Positions 38,531 through 50,839 are shown, numbered from the stretch's first letter. The stretch is 64,000 nt of DNA from Polytrichum commune (GCA_950295325.1 OX485803.1:13518001-13582000); one strand, 5' to 3'. A program made the numbers and translations. Notes: generated from the sequence alone by a model not told the origin.

Positions 38531-39400
38531 GATGATATGCACTTAATGTTTGACTTGCATAGAATGAAACATTGTAGGGGTCTTCTTTTCCCACTTCTTC
38601 ATTACTTTTCACAATACAATGACTTACATAACTTTCTAGTTTTTGGAGCCTACACTCCCATGGCTTATTGGTCACGCATGCGATTTTGAATAAACAAGTG
38701 GTTTCCTCCTGTATTTTTGTGTAAAGATTTGTGTGGGATGCAATTCTTCATGTTAACTATTGCACTTGTTGTTCAAATAGTGACCTTCTCATTTAGTCAA
38801 AGATCTACCAGCCACTCAAACAAATACTGCATCTGTCATTCCCTGTGGCCATTCTAATATAGCACCAATTTCATTTCACCACACATCTTACCCCAAGGTT
38901 TTCCTAATCTGTTCACATTTATAGTCAAAAACGCAATGTGAAATGCCATCAAAAATAGCCATTTTCACCTCCCAATAACAACATCAAGTGGGAGGGAAAA
39001 AAATGCGCCGGTTCAGTGCCATCGTCGACGGCACTGAACTTACTTGTCCAGATGTGTGACCCATGTAATTGAGCCTGTCTACTATATAGACTTTAATATC
39101 ATTCTATCTTTGATTCTTCAGTGACTCGAACTGAGTCACCGCAAACTGTAACTTCATCAATACAACTGTTCATGATTTTGTCTGCAGCCGATAGCTTAAA
39201 ATGGTAGTCTCTGCGACACTGAACATGATGGTCTGATTTTCTGATTATTATGAAATCCAAGTGACCCTTTACTTATTGAAGTTGGCTGCAGGCAGCTTCT
39301 CGATTCGAGGGTTAATTTGTGCTGAATGACAAATTTGGCCAGGTAGAGTCAACGCTTCATATTCATATATAGCTATATATAGATAGAGGATATACTGGTG
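38531..39400. other. Intergenic DNA, no gene seen
   Basis: No coding or repeat feature was recognised beyond what borders it. Confidence 0.4.
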
Positions 39401-39404
39401 GCCT

Positions 39405-39590
39405 TGAAGCAGTGTCTGGGAAGATTTTTGGCCATAATCGGTGAAGATCTTAGTGTTTCCAACTCCAACCACTTACACTCACTCATGTTGTGATAGTTCA
39501 GTGCAGTGATGAAGTGATCGGAGAGATTTTTGGGCATAATCGGTTGAGATCCATGTGTTTGCAAGTCCAACCGGTTACATGTTGACATGC
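39405..39590 (+). repeat. Two-copy tandem repeat of about 115 bp
   Basis: The block GATTTTTGGCCATAATCGG...CCAACTCCAACC at about 39420 returns as GATTTTTGGGCATAATCGG...CAAGTCCAACCGGTTACATG at about 39525. Confidence 0.6.
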
Positions 39591-39862
39591 TTCGGGTTTC
39601 CTTTATTAAATTGGGGTATATTCTATAGATTCCTCTAAAGTGATTGGTAATTCTCCTGAAGTCTTGAACTTCAACCGGTTATTCTCAAACTCAACCGCTT
39701 CATCTGTAGCGAGCTGCTGGTTCTCCCTGATCATAGGTTCAGTTCTTCTTCATTGATTTGAAGTATGTTCCATAGATTCCTCTAAACTGATGGGTAAATT
39801 TTCCTGAAGTCTTGAACTCCAACCGGCTATTTCTCAAACTCAAGTGGTTCATCTCCTTTGAA
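39584..39862 (+). repeat. Family H repeat, two tandem units
   Basis: Units at about 39595-39740 and 39741-39862 share ATAGATTCCTCTAAA, CCTGAAGTCTTGAAC, CCAACCGG and TCTCAAACTCAA. A third copy in reverse orientation lies at 41338-41470. Confidence 0.6.
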
Positions 39863-40764
39863 ACTCCAGGAGAAACAGATCGTAACCAAACGAACGATGG
39901 TCGAGGATAAGTTTGAGTTCCTTTTTTGAAAACGTATAAATTTCCATTGCATTGATTCAATCGACATCACAATTACAAACCCATGATCAAGCCTGAGGAA
40001 GAGCCGTGCACAAAGGCGGTCTAACCAGACTCACAAACTACACCAGACTAAATGAAAGAAACCAAAGTGTAGGGTGTTTGTTTGGTTTGGCATAAAACAC
40101 TTTTCTTTCTTCGAAATAAATTGTCATGTGTTGTATCCACATTGGTGATTGTCACTTTCAATCCACTGTGTAAGTTAGCTTTCGAGCCTCAAAGTGTCGA
40201 ACTAGATGACACCTTTTGGTAACCATGTAGACTTAATCTAACCAAAGTAACCCTAACACCCATGAAGCCGCAACTTCACACCCAAGAAGAAACTAGGAAA
40301 TTCGTGATCACTAGGTCAAAACCAAGTTACGCAATTGCGGTCAAGCAACGTCAAGGATTATGTTACGCATGTGACCTTATTGTGGGCATTTCCAACTCCA
40401 CATACAATTTTAGCCGATAAATATGATTGGGAGTGGTCTCATCTATTGAGTAATTGAAGATTGTCGTTTCAAGTTTTAGTATCAAAGTTGAAATGTAGCA
40501 CTTATAAGAGGTCACACATGAAGAATTTTTGTTACTTTTATAAAATGATCACAGAGATCCTCTCAACACTACAAGCATATGAGTCTTGGGGACTTGCATC
40601 ATTGAAAAAAACTGCAATTTTATCATAAATGGTAGTCTTGCATATTTCTTCTAGTGACGTAGGAGAGTTGTCGAGGACACACATCTTGGTAAGTGCAACT
40701 ACTGTGTTAACAATGGATCAACAATTGAACCTAAAATGGTATAATCTTATATTAAGAATGTCTA

Positions 40765-41290
40765 TCTATATTTTGAGCACATAGTCCAATCTCATTGTAA
40801 CACGTGTCCACTTTTAGCAACTGTGCTTCATCATACACCAATCAAATATAGTTGCTCAAAATTTAGAAGAGTGACATATATATATATATATAGAAACTAC
40901 GGTCCCTTTTTAGCAAGGGGCCGGCGTGAATAAAGTGTCCGTTCGTAATGTCGAATGACCCGATGCCCACCGGACAAGGGGAAATTGGGACAATACTACT
41001 CTCCCCTTTCGAGGATGGGCACTATAGTGACACACCATACTAGTTCCTAGCTAGCCACTAGTGCCTTGAAGATACCGGACATGGTATCCCCCCAAAGGGC
41101 TTTGAGGTACCCATACAACAAGGTCCAAGGACCCCCCACCATAGTTGGGTGGACTAAGGTGGTGAGCACCACGCCGGCATGGGGAATGGAACCCACAACC
41201 TCCTCATTGGGGGCCATGAGCCCTAACCACCAAGCCAAGGCCCGTGGTGCCTTCGAAGAGTGACACATAAGGCCCACACAACCTTACATG
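40765..41290 (+). repeat. Family B element interrupted by a SINE
   Basis: The left part (ATTTTGAGCACATAGTCCAATC, CACCAATCAAATATAG) runs to 40876 and the right part (CACATAAGGCCCACACA) resumes after the SINE. In other copies, these parts are continuous as AGAGTGACCACATAAGGCCCAC. Confidence 0.65.
40877..41254 (-). mobile_element. tRNA-derived SINE with 11-bp target-site duplication
   Basis: A 378-bp insertion flanked by GAAGAGTGACA at 40866-40876 and 41255-41265. Read on the minus strand it starts near 41254, has an A box TGGCTTGGTGGTTAGGGCT (within 41214-41237) and a B box GTGGGTTCCATTCC (41183-41196), and ends in a TA-repeat tail at 40877-40891. Internal pol III promoter boxes, a simple-repeat tail and a long variable duplication together are the SINE signature. 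Confidence 0.85.
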
Positions 41291-41337
41291 TATGCTACAA
41301 ACGTTGCAATGTTGTGGACTTCACAACATGAATGGGG

Positions 41338-41470
41338 AGAACCGACCGCTAGTTATAGATGAAGCGGTTGAGTTTGAGAAATAACCAGTTGAAGCTCAAA
41401 ACTTCAAGAAGATTACCCGTCATGTTAGAGGAATATATAGAATATGCCTCAAATTAATGAAGGGAACCGA
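41338..41470 (-). repeat. Family H repeat, reverse copy
   Basis: Reverse complement of the units at 39595-39862 (GAAGCGGTTGAGTTTGAGAAATAACC, TAGAGGAATATATAGAATATG). It ends near CATGTAACC, matching the CCGGTTACATG preceding unit 1. Confidence 0.6.
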
Positions 41471-44280
41471 AAGATCATGGCATGTAACCCAGATGGACTT
41501 GTGCCCCCTCCCCACCCGACTTTACCAAATAACCAAAGTTTTTTCCTAAAACCCGGGTAAAGCTCCCTTGGTTATAGGGGAGGCATCCGGCTATCCCAAT
41601 GCACCCACAAGAACTTGCTCCGGAGAGTTTCAAGTAGGTTTTAGTTTAGTAGCTTTCACACATGTTCATAGTTTTATCTACCAAGCAATGAATGTTGGGT
41701 AGTTTTTGTACCATCCCCAAATGCCTTATTACTCACCTATCTTACCATCGGTTTTTGTTAATGAAGCTCCTCGTGCCCTCATAGCTAAGACTAAAAGCAA
41801 CCAATCACAAGAACGGGAGACAACACTTTTAAAGGTCTTATATTCTTGCCTCGTGTCTAAGTACCGATGGGAGAGTCGGTGCTGGAGGCTTAAAACCTCC
41901 ACATTCAAACCATGCCACATCATTTGCCAACTAGGCTTGACACTAGATAACGTCGATGGTGTGAAGAGCGTGTTTTTAGAACCAAGTTTTAGGCTTAGCT
42001 AAAGTCAGGTGGGGAGGGGGCATTGGAAACACTAGGATCTTCGTCAAATTGGCCCCCCAAAACTCCCAAAACACTGCTTCACAACGAGGAGACGTCGATG
42101 ATGCAGAAATAGTTCAAGAGGCTCGATGAGAATTGCAGTCCGTGACTTACTACTGTACCCCACTCATTGCAATTGATGGGCACGGAACACGAGCTGGTTG
42201 ATTTGAGTCTAAGTTAAGTCATCTAACTTATGTGGGCTTTAGAGAGAGCGAGAGAATGAATTATCGTATACAATGTACCTCTCATTCATCCAACGTAAAA
42301 GCCCTAAGTTGGTATGCAGCCCGGAGGTCATTATTTTAGTTCAACTTATGCCATAACTACACTACATAAGATACATTTGGTGTCATAAGGTACCTTATGT
42401 CACTATGGTAACTTTTCGGATGACACTTCTTATGAATAAGTGAGCAACTATCGTCATGGACGATGGATGAGTTCATCCGTTGGCCGAAACCCTACTCTCT
42501 CTCTCGTCTTGTCAGCAACTTGTGATGAAATATCGTCATGGATGGTTGAAATTTGGATGAAGAATCACTTGGTAAGTGACAGTAAGTGCAACATTGTAAA
42601 CCTATAATCCCGGGAAAATGGACAAGGAATGACAAATGATGTTGGGTTAGCATGTAGTGTTGGTGACACTATAGCGCGGTTTACAATTAGTATTGAGCAA
42701 GTAATTAGTAATGAGTATGTATTGTATACATAGTTCATTCTCCTCATAACGTATGTTCTTTTCTTGGTGACCGTGCGTGCCTAAAGTAACTACAACCCTT
42801 GCCATATACATACCACTCACACACACACATACATATAGGCGTCCAATCGAGATGCACAAGAGTGACCACATACTACGTGCCTACTCTTGCCACACATCAT
42901 GCTCATAACTACAATTCCGACTCCTCGTTCGATCATTAATATGTGGGTGGGCTCGTGAGAAAGTTGACCTCGAAATCTCCCCTTATTCATTTCCGAGCGG
43001 AGAATGCGAATGATCCCACTATGGTGATTGACAATGCGTCCTTGGACTAACTTACGGGGTTATGACCGCCCACCTAGCTAGCTATAATGCCGGAAGTTCG
43101 TGCTTTCAAGGGGAGCTCGAAGACCATGATGAAAGAATGTGGAGGAAGCATGGTCTTTAAGGTCTTTTTATTTGTGTTATATTTTATACACACAATGGCT
43201 AGGATTCAACTTTCTTTTCATGCCCAAAGTTATTTTCAACCGCCATGTCAGTTGTTCCCACACCAAAGTACATACTTCGTGCACAATTGTCATAGCTTTG
43301 GGTTCGGAATGTTTGCGAGCACTAACATGCCAACATATATATGAGTCTTAATTAAGCAACCGACCTACGTCACTAGAAGAATGTATCATTATGGTGGATT
43401 TGCATAGTTTCTAATGACGCGAGACAATCTTCCAGTGACATGGGTCAGTTGTCTAGGCAGGACACACATGCATTTGCGATGAAGATTGATGTAAATCTCG
43501 ACGTGAGGTGGACATATCCAAATCGCTCGTCCAAGAGCCGAAGGGTTATTAGAGCTCATCGCAGTGTTTCATCTATGGATGTACAATATCATTCATTAAT
43601 CTCAAATTGTGTTCTTGAGCTTATCAATTATGATTGATAACCAACTCGAGTAGGTGGATGACTCAATGCTCGTGCAACTTGTCATTTACTCTCCCCTCAT
43701 TGGTTATGTAGTTCATGAAGACCTTATTGCTAAGTAGAAAATAAGATCCCCCGTTTCATTTCTCTTTTGGTCCCTAAAGGCTTGGGGGTTCAACTCAAAT
43801 AAATAAAAATGTAGTGTAAAGTATGATTTGGAGGAGTAAACAAAGGTAACATACAAAAGAAAGTTGCAAGGATGGATTTTAGACTCATTATGGAATTGTA
43901 AAGCTCAAACAAGCAATATTGTCAACATTCTCCACCGGTTCATTCTGGAAGCATTTTTTATATGAATATAACTACAAATTTAAATTTAAATTAAATTTGG
44001 TTGGATTGGCTGAAAACATAAGGTGCATAACATGCAAATATTTATATGGGAATATCCATCTTTACATCATCTCCCGTGTTGGTTTTGGATCATCTACCTA
44101 TAAGACTTTGAACTCTTCTAACTTTTGTAAATGGAATGAAAAAAGAAAACACACTTTGGTAGGTTGAAATCCCCTTTCAATGTCCAACAAGAAACATCTA
44201 AAACTATACCAACCTAACTATTGCATATACACTAAGAGCTGGATTAAATGATGGATTTAGCACCATCTATGATACATGAG
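41471..44280. other. Intergenic DNA, no gene seen
   Basis: Only short open frames without family resemblance, and a family B fragment near 42815-42900 (CATATAGGCGTCCAATCGAGA...AGAGTGACCACATA). Confidence 0.4.
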
Positions 44281-44440
44281 TTTAAAGTAGATGTGCTCAA
44301 ATTGAACATAGCAATAATCTAGACACCCATATTTGAGTGGTACGTGCTTGGGTGTAGATCTAAGAATGGACACTAAAAAGACACGTGTTCAAAAGAGATT
44401 GGATTGTGTGCTCATATATGCCAATCATTCTAGGCTCAAC
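44280..44440 (-). repeat. Family B related copy, partial
   Basis: Contains CATATTTGAGTGGTACGTGC, ATGGACACTAAAAAGACACG and AGATTGGATTGTGTGCTC, the reverse complement of the family core. Confidence 0.55.
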
Positions 44441-44839
44441 AATCAACATGATTGGGGGAGGACTTGGACCGATATGACAGCTTAATGAGCACGAGAATCC
44501 TCACTTTGATAATGAATAAGATACTCTTATGAACCCCGAAAACCATGAGGCAAATGGCTACGGGCACTCTAATAAGGGGCCGGTTCACATGGGGTCCCAA
44601 GGCCCAAGTCCTACTCATCTTAGCAAGTCCCAACATGGAGACAAAGTCCCAACTTTTGAGCCTCAAGAAACCATTAAAGTATGGTTTATATTCTTTAGAG
44701 TCGGATCTTTCATTGTTTCATGCAAAACTATTCACTTGACTTGTGTTGAGAGTTGGATCTAGCTCGTGTTAGACAAGTCCCAAGCCCCACCTCCAAAAAA
44801 ATGTTACCATGTAGGCATCCATGTCATACTTGGGACTTA

Positions 44840-45360
44840 GGGCCACTTCACATACGAGCCAAGAGCCGTGACCATGAAATTGTGGTACCCCAAAAGAAAG
44901 TGTCCAAAGGCTATCCCAAGACACCTCCAAAACCATGTAGTGTGGTCACGGACCCGCAAGTGTAGTGTGAAGTCATATGTGACCGGGCCCTGAACCAAAT
45001 GCTAATTCAACGCATTTCTATTCATGTGGGTCCTCACGCATGATAAAATAAAGTAAACCAATGGTTGTGAGCATTCGGTGTGCTATATATGGTCTCCCGG
45101 TTTTGTGTTAGGCCTACCTCCAAGAGGTGCTTTTGGAAAATAGTCGAAGTGACCACGAAACACGATCCATTCGATGCCATGTAGGAATCCATGTAGACTT
45201 CACACCCACCTTGCATTCACATACTCCGTTGGTCCCCCAAGCGTGGTGTGAAGCGAACTCGGCCCGGCTCCGCCTTTCCCACCAACGAGAGTGCTCGAAG
45301 TGTCCTTGGTCACGGGCTCTCGGTCCCGGGCTCTCAATCTCATGTGTAAAGTGGGACAAC
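44840..45360 (-). mobile_element. Family C element, copy 2 (Tourist/PIF-Harbinger-like)
   Basis: A 521-bp copy of the element at 29193 in reverse orientation, matching along most of its length. The left end is GGGCCACTTCAC and the right end is diverged. TTA stands on both sides (44837-44839 and 45361-45363), as expected of a Harbinger-type duplication. A 55-bp partial duplication of the right flank follows at about 45375-45420. Confidence 0.7.
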
Positions 45361-45413
45361 TTAGGGCCTCTTACTTAGGACCCAACCCGTGTGAAGTGGG
45401 ACAACTTAGGGCC

Positions 45414-45831
45414 TCCTAAGGTAGGGGTGGCAATTTCCGTGCGGGTCCTAAAGTCGACCCCTATGTCAGAAGCACCTTTCTAGGTGCTTTTACTTGGGTT
45501 TACAAAAGCACCTATCAAGATGCTTTTACCGTTCACAGCGCTGCCAACATTTCATCGGATGCCAGCGGTCGGTTTAATGTTGCCATCGGTCGGTTTTAGA
45601 AATCCACCCTGTGGATATACCACGTACCCTATGTGCGAGTGTTGGTCACTCTACAAGGTTTCCTTTAAAATTTTGTAGGAAATCATTAACATGCTGGAAT
45701 TTTTTTATTTTTTCATAGTTGCTCTTGCACCAGCTTTGCGGAGCGCTCAAAATTTATAAAAAAAAATAGTTTCAGCATCCCAACTAGGCACATCTGAAAT
45801 TTGGACGGAAATTGCCACCCCTACCTTAGGA
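45414..45831. mobile_element. Family J TIR element (hAT-like ends)
   Basis: Perfect 27-bp inverted repeats at 45414-45440 and 45805-45831, whose core is TAGGGGTGGCAATTTCCGT. TAGGGGTGGCAA-type ends are typical of hAT elements. The total is about 400-418 bp. The interior has small inverted repeats built on AAGCACCT/AGGTGCTT. No clear 8-bp duplication is visible because the flanks CCTAAGG/CCTTAGG are themselves complementary. Confidence 0.75.
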
Positions 45832-46960
45832 CCCAACCCGTGTGAAGTGCTCATAAGTCCCAACTTCCATGCTCTCAAGTTTCAACGGCCGAGATCGCGC
45901 GCTTTGACCTCGAGCGACTCGGGACCCGCGCGGACCGGCCCTAATTGTGTGTGTGTGGTGTTTCATATATATCCTACAAAAAGTGGGTTACCATAAAAGG
46001 TTGGTGAGCAAGCGGGCGCGGCTGCGGTTAACTTCTTATGGCACTTTTATTAAATACGAAGCCGGAGGAATGCATGACAGCCGACCACATGAAGGACAAA
46101 GGAAAAGGGGAAAGAAGGGGAAGAGGGGGGGGGGGTGTTTGTTCCTTGTTAGCCTAGCTAGCCTCTAGCTAGAGAGTCTAGAGAGTCTAGAATGGAGTTA
46201 CTTCTACTTAATACACTGGGCTCCATCAGGTTCGGACAGAATGCGGGCAGCTCTTATTATTATCGATTAATAATAACGTAACCCCCGTGAGCGGTACCCA
46301 GTAAATTACCCTTTCTTTTACTTCCCCACTGTTCCCGCGCTCTCATGTGGGAGGGGTCAATGCGTAATTGATGGGTTCGGTTTGCCTACTTAACACGTGG
46401 CAGCCTCTTAATGGCGTGTCATCGGGTGAGGTGGCAGGCTCATTAATCGGGTGTGCTGGGGCTTTTAGCCGCTTCAATGTGCCCAATAAGTAGTAGTAGT
46501 AGTAATAATAATAATAACAACAACAGCAACAGCAACAACAACAAGTCGTAAAAGAGCAACAAGTGGAGCGTGCACCTGGCAAAGGTCGCCGGAACTTGAA
46601 GAGGAAAGGAAGAAAAGAAAGAAAGAAAAAAAGCGTCCATATGTGCGACTGTCATAGATTTGTGAAACTCGGGATTCTAGGAGGGGAGTAGATTAGTGGC
46701 CGTTTCTTCTTTATTGCTACTATTCCTGTGTGCACAGTATACCTTTAGACCTAAAGTTCACAAGTGGATTTAATTTTCTAGTCCCCAGTACTCGGGCAAA
46801 GTCTCTCATGGGCACTTTACTTGCCGTTGACCGGTGCTGCTATATGTGCCCACAAAACTGGACCAAGTTGGTAGCTAGCTATACACAAGGAGCCAATAAG
46901 GTGGTGGGAGACGCTTACTAGGTATCGGAGACGGGAACACACTAAATTAATGGGAGAATA
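45832..46960. other. GC-richer intergenic DNA, no gene seen
   Basis: Contains a G-run near 46126-46136, CTAGCTAG/TCTAGAGAG small repeats near 46150-46190 and a trinucleotide AGT/AAT/AAC run at about 46489-46545. Confidence 0.45.
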
Positions 46961-47006
46961 CACTCAATATTTTCATCTAGTGTCACTCTACTATTTGGCA
47001 TTATGC

Positions 47007-47354
47007 CTCGGGGGGGGGGGGGGGGGGGCAGTGTGTTAAAATGTTAAGGATATAGGTGCGAACAACCACTATTTTATAGGGGGGTATTACTTTCAATTCT
47101 CTTCTTTTTTCCACATGCTATCATTATGTGATTTTCTACTTTGGGTTAATAAAAAAATGGCTTGCATTACTTATAATTCCAAATTACCTATTATTCCATA
47201 CCCTATAATACTTTAAAGATGTCCAGTGCCATTTTTGATACCCTATATTACTCTTAAGTCCAGTTATAATTTTTTGCCCCCATGTTTTTAAAATACCCTA
47301 TCATTTGTTCGCACGTATATTGCTACTCCAACCAATGACTACCCCCCCCCCTGA
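47007..47354. mobile_element. Mutator-like non-autonomous element with poly-G ends
   Basis: A 348-bp insertion flanked by the 9-bp direct repeat GCATTATGC (46998-47006 and 47355-47363). The ends are CTC+G19 and, read inward from the other side, TCA+G-run. Inner inverted similarity continues (ATATAGGTGCGAACAA at the left, reverse complement of ATACGTGCGAACAA at the right). A 9-bp duplication fits Mutator-like elements. Confidence 0.65.
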
Positions 47355-47363
47355 GCATTATGC

Positions 47364-47659
47364 AGGTCCAAGATGACCCTAAACTACCAGGTGATAGTGG
47401 AGAGGTACCCATTCCCGCATGGAGTGGTCAGCGATTCGATTCCCACTGTGAAATCTTCTCTCTACTTGACGGGGAAAAAAAACTAAACTAGGTAGGTAGG
47501 TAGGTAGGTAGGTAGGTAGGTAAGGAAGCCAAGAGCCCACCCACCGCAAGGTAGGCAGTAAACCCCGCCCTGCAGCAAGAGGATTATGGAGCAGGGTGGG
47601 ACTAACAGACTCAAATTCATGTCGGATTGCCTGATGTTGGTTGTTTCTTTATTTGTAAG
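47364..47659 (+). mobile_element. SINE-like insertion with B box and (TAGG)n
   Basis: Sits between TTTGGCATTATGC (46994-47006) and TTTGGAATCATGC (47660-47672), a 13-bp direct repeat with two differences. It contains GATAGTGGAGAGG and the strong B-box-like GATTCGATTCCCAC at about 47427, then a run of about eight GGTA at 47491-47522. The reading as a SINE is less certain than for the 41-kb element. Confidence 0.5.
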
Positions 47660-47848
47660 TTTGGAATCATGCAATGCTATGACTATTTTTTGTACATCTC
47701 ATTTTTAACCAACAAGGTCGAATTGGTCGTTTGGACATTATGGAACATCGACATCTACTTGGTAAAATTTGACATTAATAGTGAAGAAGATATAGCATTG
47801 CCAATCGTGGCTCTAAATAGTAAGTGGCATTCAATAAAATGTTCAATG

Positions 47849-50795
47849 TAGTATATTTGAAAGAGTGGTTAATGTGGTATATATATATATATATATATAT
47901 AGTTGCTTTAATTGGTGACTATGATAACCTCACAAGTGGTTGCCAACTTGTTCAATATGTGGGTCCGAAGTTTTGAGACACTCACTCATCCCTTGCTTCG
48001 GGTCAACTTTAAAAGCAGCATAGTAGGTTGGAAAGCCCACGAACTACATTGACATGTGCAATTAGGTTGTCCCACACTAATTTGTCGACATTGCACACTA
48101 TTTTGAATATTTACTATCACGGTTAAAAAATACAATAACCATGTTTTTATTGTGGTTGTCATATGGATGATTCAAGTGAGTCATAAGTTTCTAGGTATGG
48201 TTTTTTAGCCAAGGTAACTTGCATGGGTAAAGAGGCTACCTATTCGTGAAGGCAAGCTAATTGCACAAATCATTGATTAGTTTAAGTTAGACCCGGCTTA
48301 TTCAAACTGTCATGTTATATTGGGACATAATCTTTTGACATGATGAGGATCAAAGTTCTTGATGTGGTTAAAAATTACCACCTCTCCATACATTGCCTCA
48401 CTTCATGGCTATTACAAGGAAAGGAACGCTCATCTTAGAAAGATAAATTTCACGTAATGTCTTTATAGCATATTTCAACACGAGAGGTCATTATACACAC
48501 ATGAAGGCCCTTTAAGAGCAGTCAAAGACTTGTGGCAATCACGAAGGATGAAGGAGAAAGGTTGAGAGCTCTTAAGGTTAGTTCAAAGAAACCCTTTATA
48601 AGAAAATTTGAATCTAGAATCATCAAAGACCTAAAAACATTTGTATCGATTTGGGAGGATTGACCATCAATCTATACGGTTTTAATATGACTCCCTAACA
48701 TGGTCTTCTAGAGGGCCCCTACCTATTAACAAGATTGGTTGACCATTGCCACACATTTTGTGCAAGTGGGCAATGCCAAGATCTGTGAATTTCTACCCAT
48801 CCACATAGTGATTGCAACATAGGTAGGCAAATAAAATGTTACCATCCACTCAAGTGTACCAATTGTTCCATTGCTTCTTGGTGCCACACAAATCAAATGA
48901 GTGGTCTTAGTGCCAAATGTTAGATGATGACTTTCTCAAAACAAATGGCTATGACCAAACAAGAAGACTTTTGGATAATTACAACTAAGTAGATGGTATT
49001 CTTTGCATTATGGCTCATTATGGTTACCCATGTGTTTGAAGGAGTGAGTGCCAATTTGGCTATTATCTTAGGAGTCTAGGTAAGAAAGAAATAAACGTGG
49101 GGCTTACTTCAATACCATTGGTGACAAGCCACTTCGGCATTTGATGTCAAAATGTTCATAATATGGTATTTGTGAAAACATCACTTGGCACAGAAAAATG
49201 TAACATATGCCGTTTTCTCGAATATAAGGAAGGTTGGCTTGAATTGGTCTTTGGAGGTAGTTTTTGACAACTACAAAAAAAAAATCACTGTTCAAATGCA
49301 CTCCACAAGACTAGAAATTGAGTTGGCCTTGGGAAAGAAAATAAAAATCACATGTGAATGTGACATTTTCACAAACACTGTATTTCATTTTTGAGGTGAC
49401 ACGTGACATATCGCACATGTTTTGATTAATAAAAACACACGTGGCATATGTAATAATTTGTGTTGAGCTTGCTTATCACTCATGGTATTGAGTCTCATAC
49501 CGGAAGTCGGCAAAGAGTGACAACCCTCCCTTATTTCCTTATTTCCTATTGAAAGATACCCTCCTTGCTCATGTTTCAAGAACAATGGATAAGATGACAT
49601 CCATCCATCCACAATAAATTTACATAGCCTCAAGGAAGGGGGGGGGAGGGGAGAGGTTGATCCCTTTTCTACAAGTGAGAGGCTAATACATGGCCTTGAA
49701 CCTTGCAAACATATTCCCTACACAATTATATGAGCGTGTGTGTTGACCCACCCAGCTGGTGCCGGACCCCTTATGGTAGGCATGGTTTATAGTAATAACT
49801 TCTGGTAACATAACCTCGGGTTCAACCCACATGTTTGTTCACCTTTGCAAAGTTGAGTATTTTGTTCAGTTTACAAAATGACCTATCATAAGTGGGGAAG
49901 ATTTCTTCCAAAATTCCCAACATTAGGGTTGTAGCACCCTAGTGGTGAATAATGTTATGTCCCTCCTTCACCTAAGAAAAACCCACCAAAGTCCTTTTTT
50001 CTTTTTTTGGATCCCCAATGGCTTTGTAAGATTTATTGGCAATGAAACAATCTTGTTTCATTTGTCTCATCTAATGTATATATGTGTGTGTGTGTTGGGT
50101 CAATTAAATTACGGGTTGGGTTGGGTCACATGGTGCCTTGTACATGGGGTTGAAATTTGTTTTTCCCTTCAGTGCTTGACCAGAGTATTCCTGGACCCTG
50201 GCACTCCACATGGAAGTTTTTCCAATCTTTTTCAAGTGCTTCCCTACTACAAACCTTTGAGGCAAACCAAAAAAACAGTAAGGAATTTAACTATTCTTAA
50301 AAGACAACAAGCAAAATCATTGAAGTGACAATAGAGTTGCCCATAAAGCCTCTCCAAGAGGGACCAAATTCATGGGTTTGGATAAACTTTTTATTAAGTG
50401 CTCATTCGCTTGTCTGTATTGGAGCCTATTTTGAAAGTTGGGTGAAAATTTTGGGATTCCCACTTTCAAACTTTGAGAGGATTTTAGGATCTAAAACATG
50501 GATGGGACCCATTATCCTAAATTTTGGATTGATCCTGTGCAAGACTAGCTTGGCCCACCTATATTAGTAGAACAACCTAGAATGCCGATTTATAGTAGCA
50601 GACACCACTCTATGTGTGTTTTAATTTAAGCATTAAGGAAACTTGAATGACATATGCATATGGCAAGTATGAAACTTGGAGAATCAATGGTCCGATATAA
50701 ATAAATAACAAATATTTATTTGTTATTTGCACCAATATATTTAGACATCTGCATCTTATATTTAAAAGTAAGTGTGTGTATATATATATATATAG

Positions 50796-50839
<44 letters not shown>

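Larger units (their letters stand above)
46961..47848 (+). mobile_element. Family A element split by nested insertions
   Basis: The left end (46961-47006, CACTCAATATTTTCATC...) and the right part (47673-47848, AATGCTATGAC... to TTCAATG, then TA) add up to 222 bp, the size of an intact family A element. TA flanks both outer ends. The material between them consists of the two insertions listed separately. Confidence 0.65.

Noticed and set aside
46443-46655. Frame with a poly-leucine stretch
   Set aside because: It is a translated trinucleotide microsatellite (46489-46545).
49740-49835. B-box-like CGGGTTCAACCCAC suggesting a tRNA or SINE
   Set aside because: No convincing A box at the right distance, no stem pairing and no flanking duplication.
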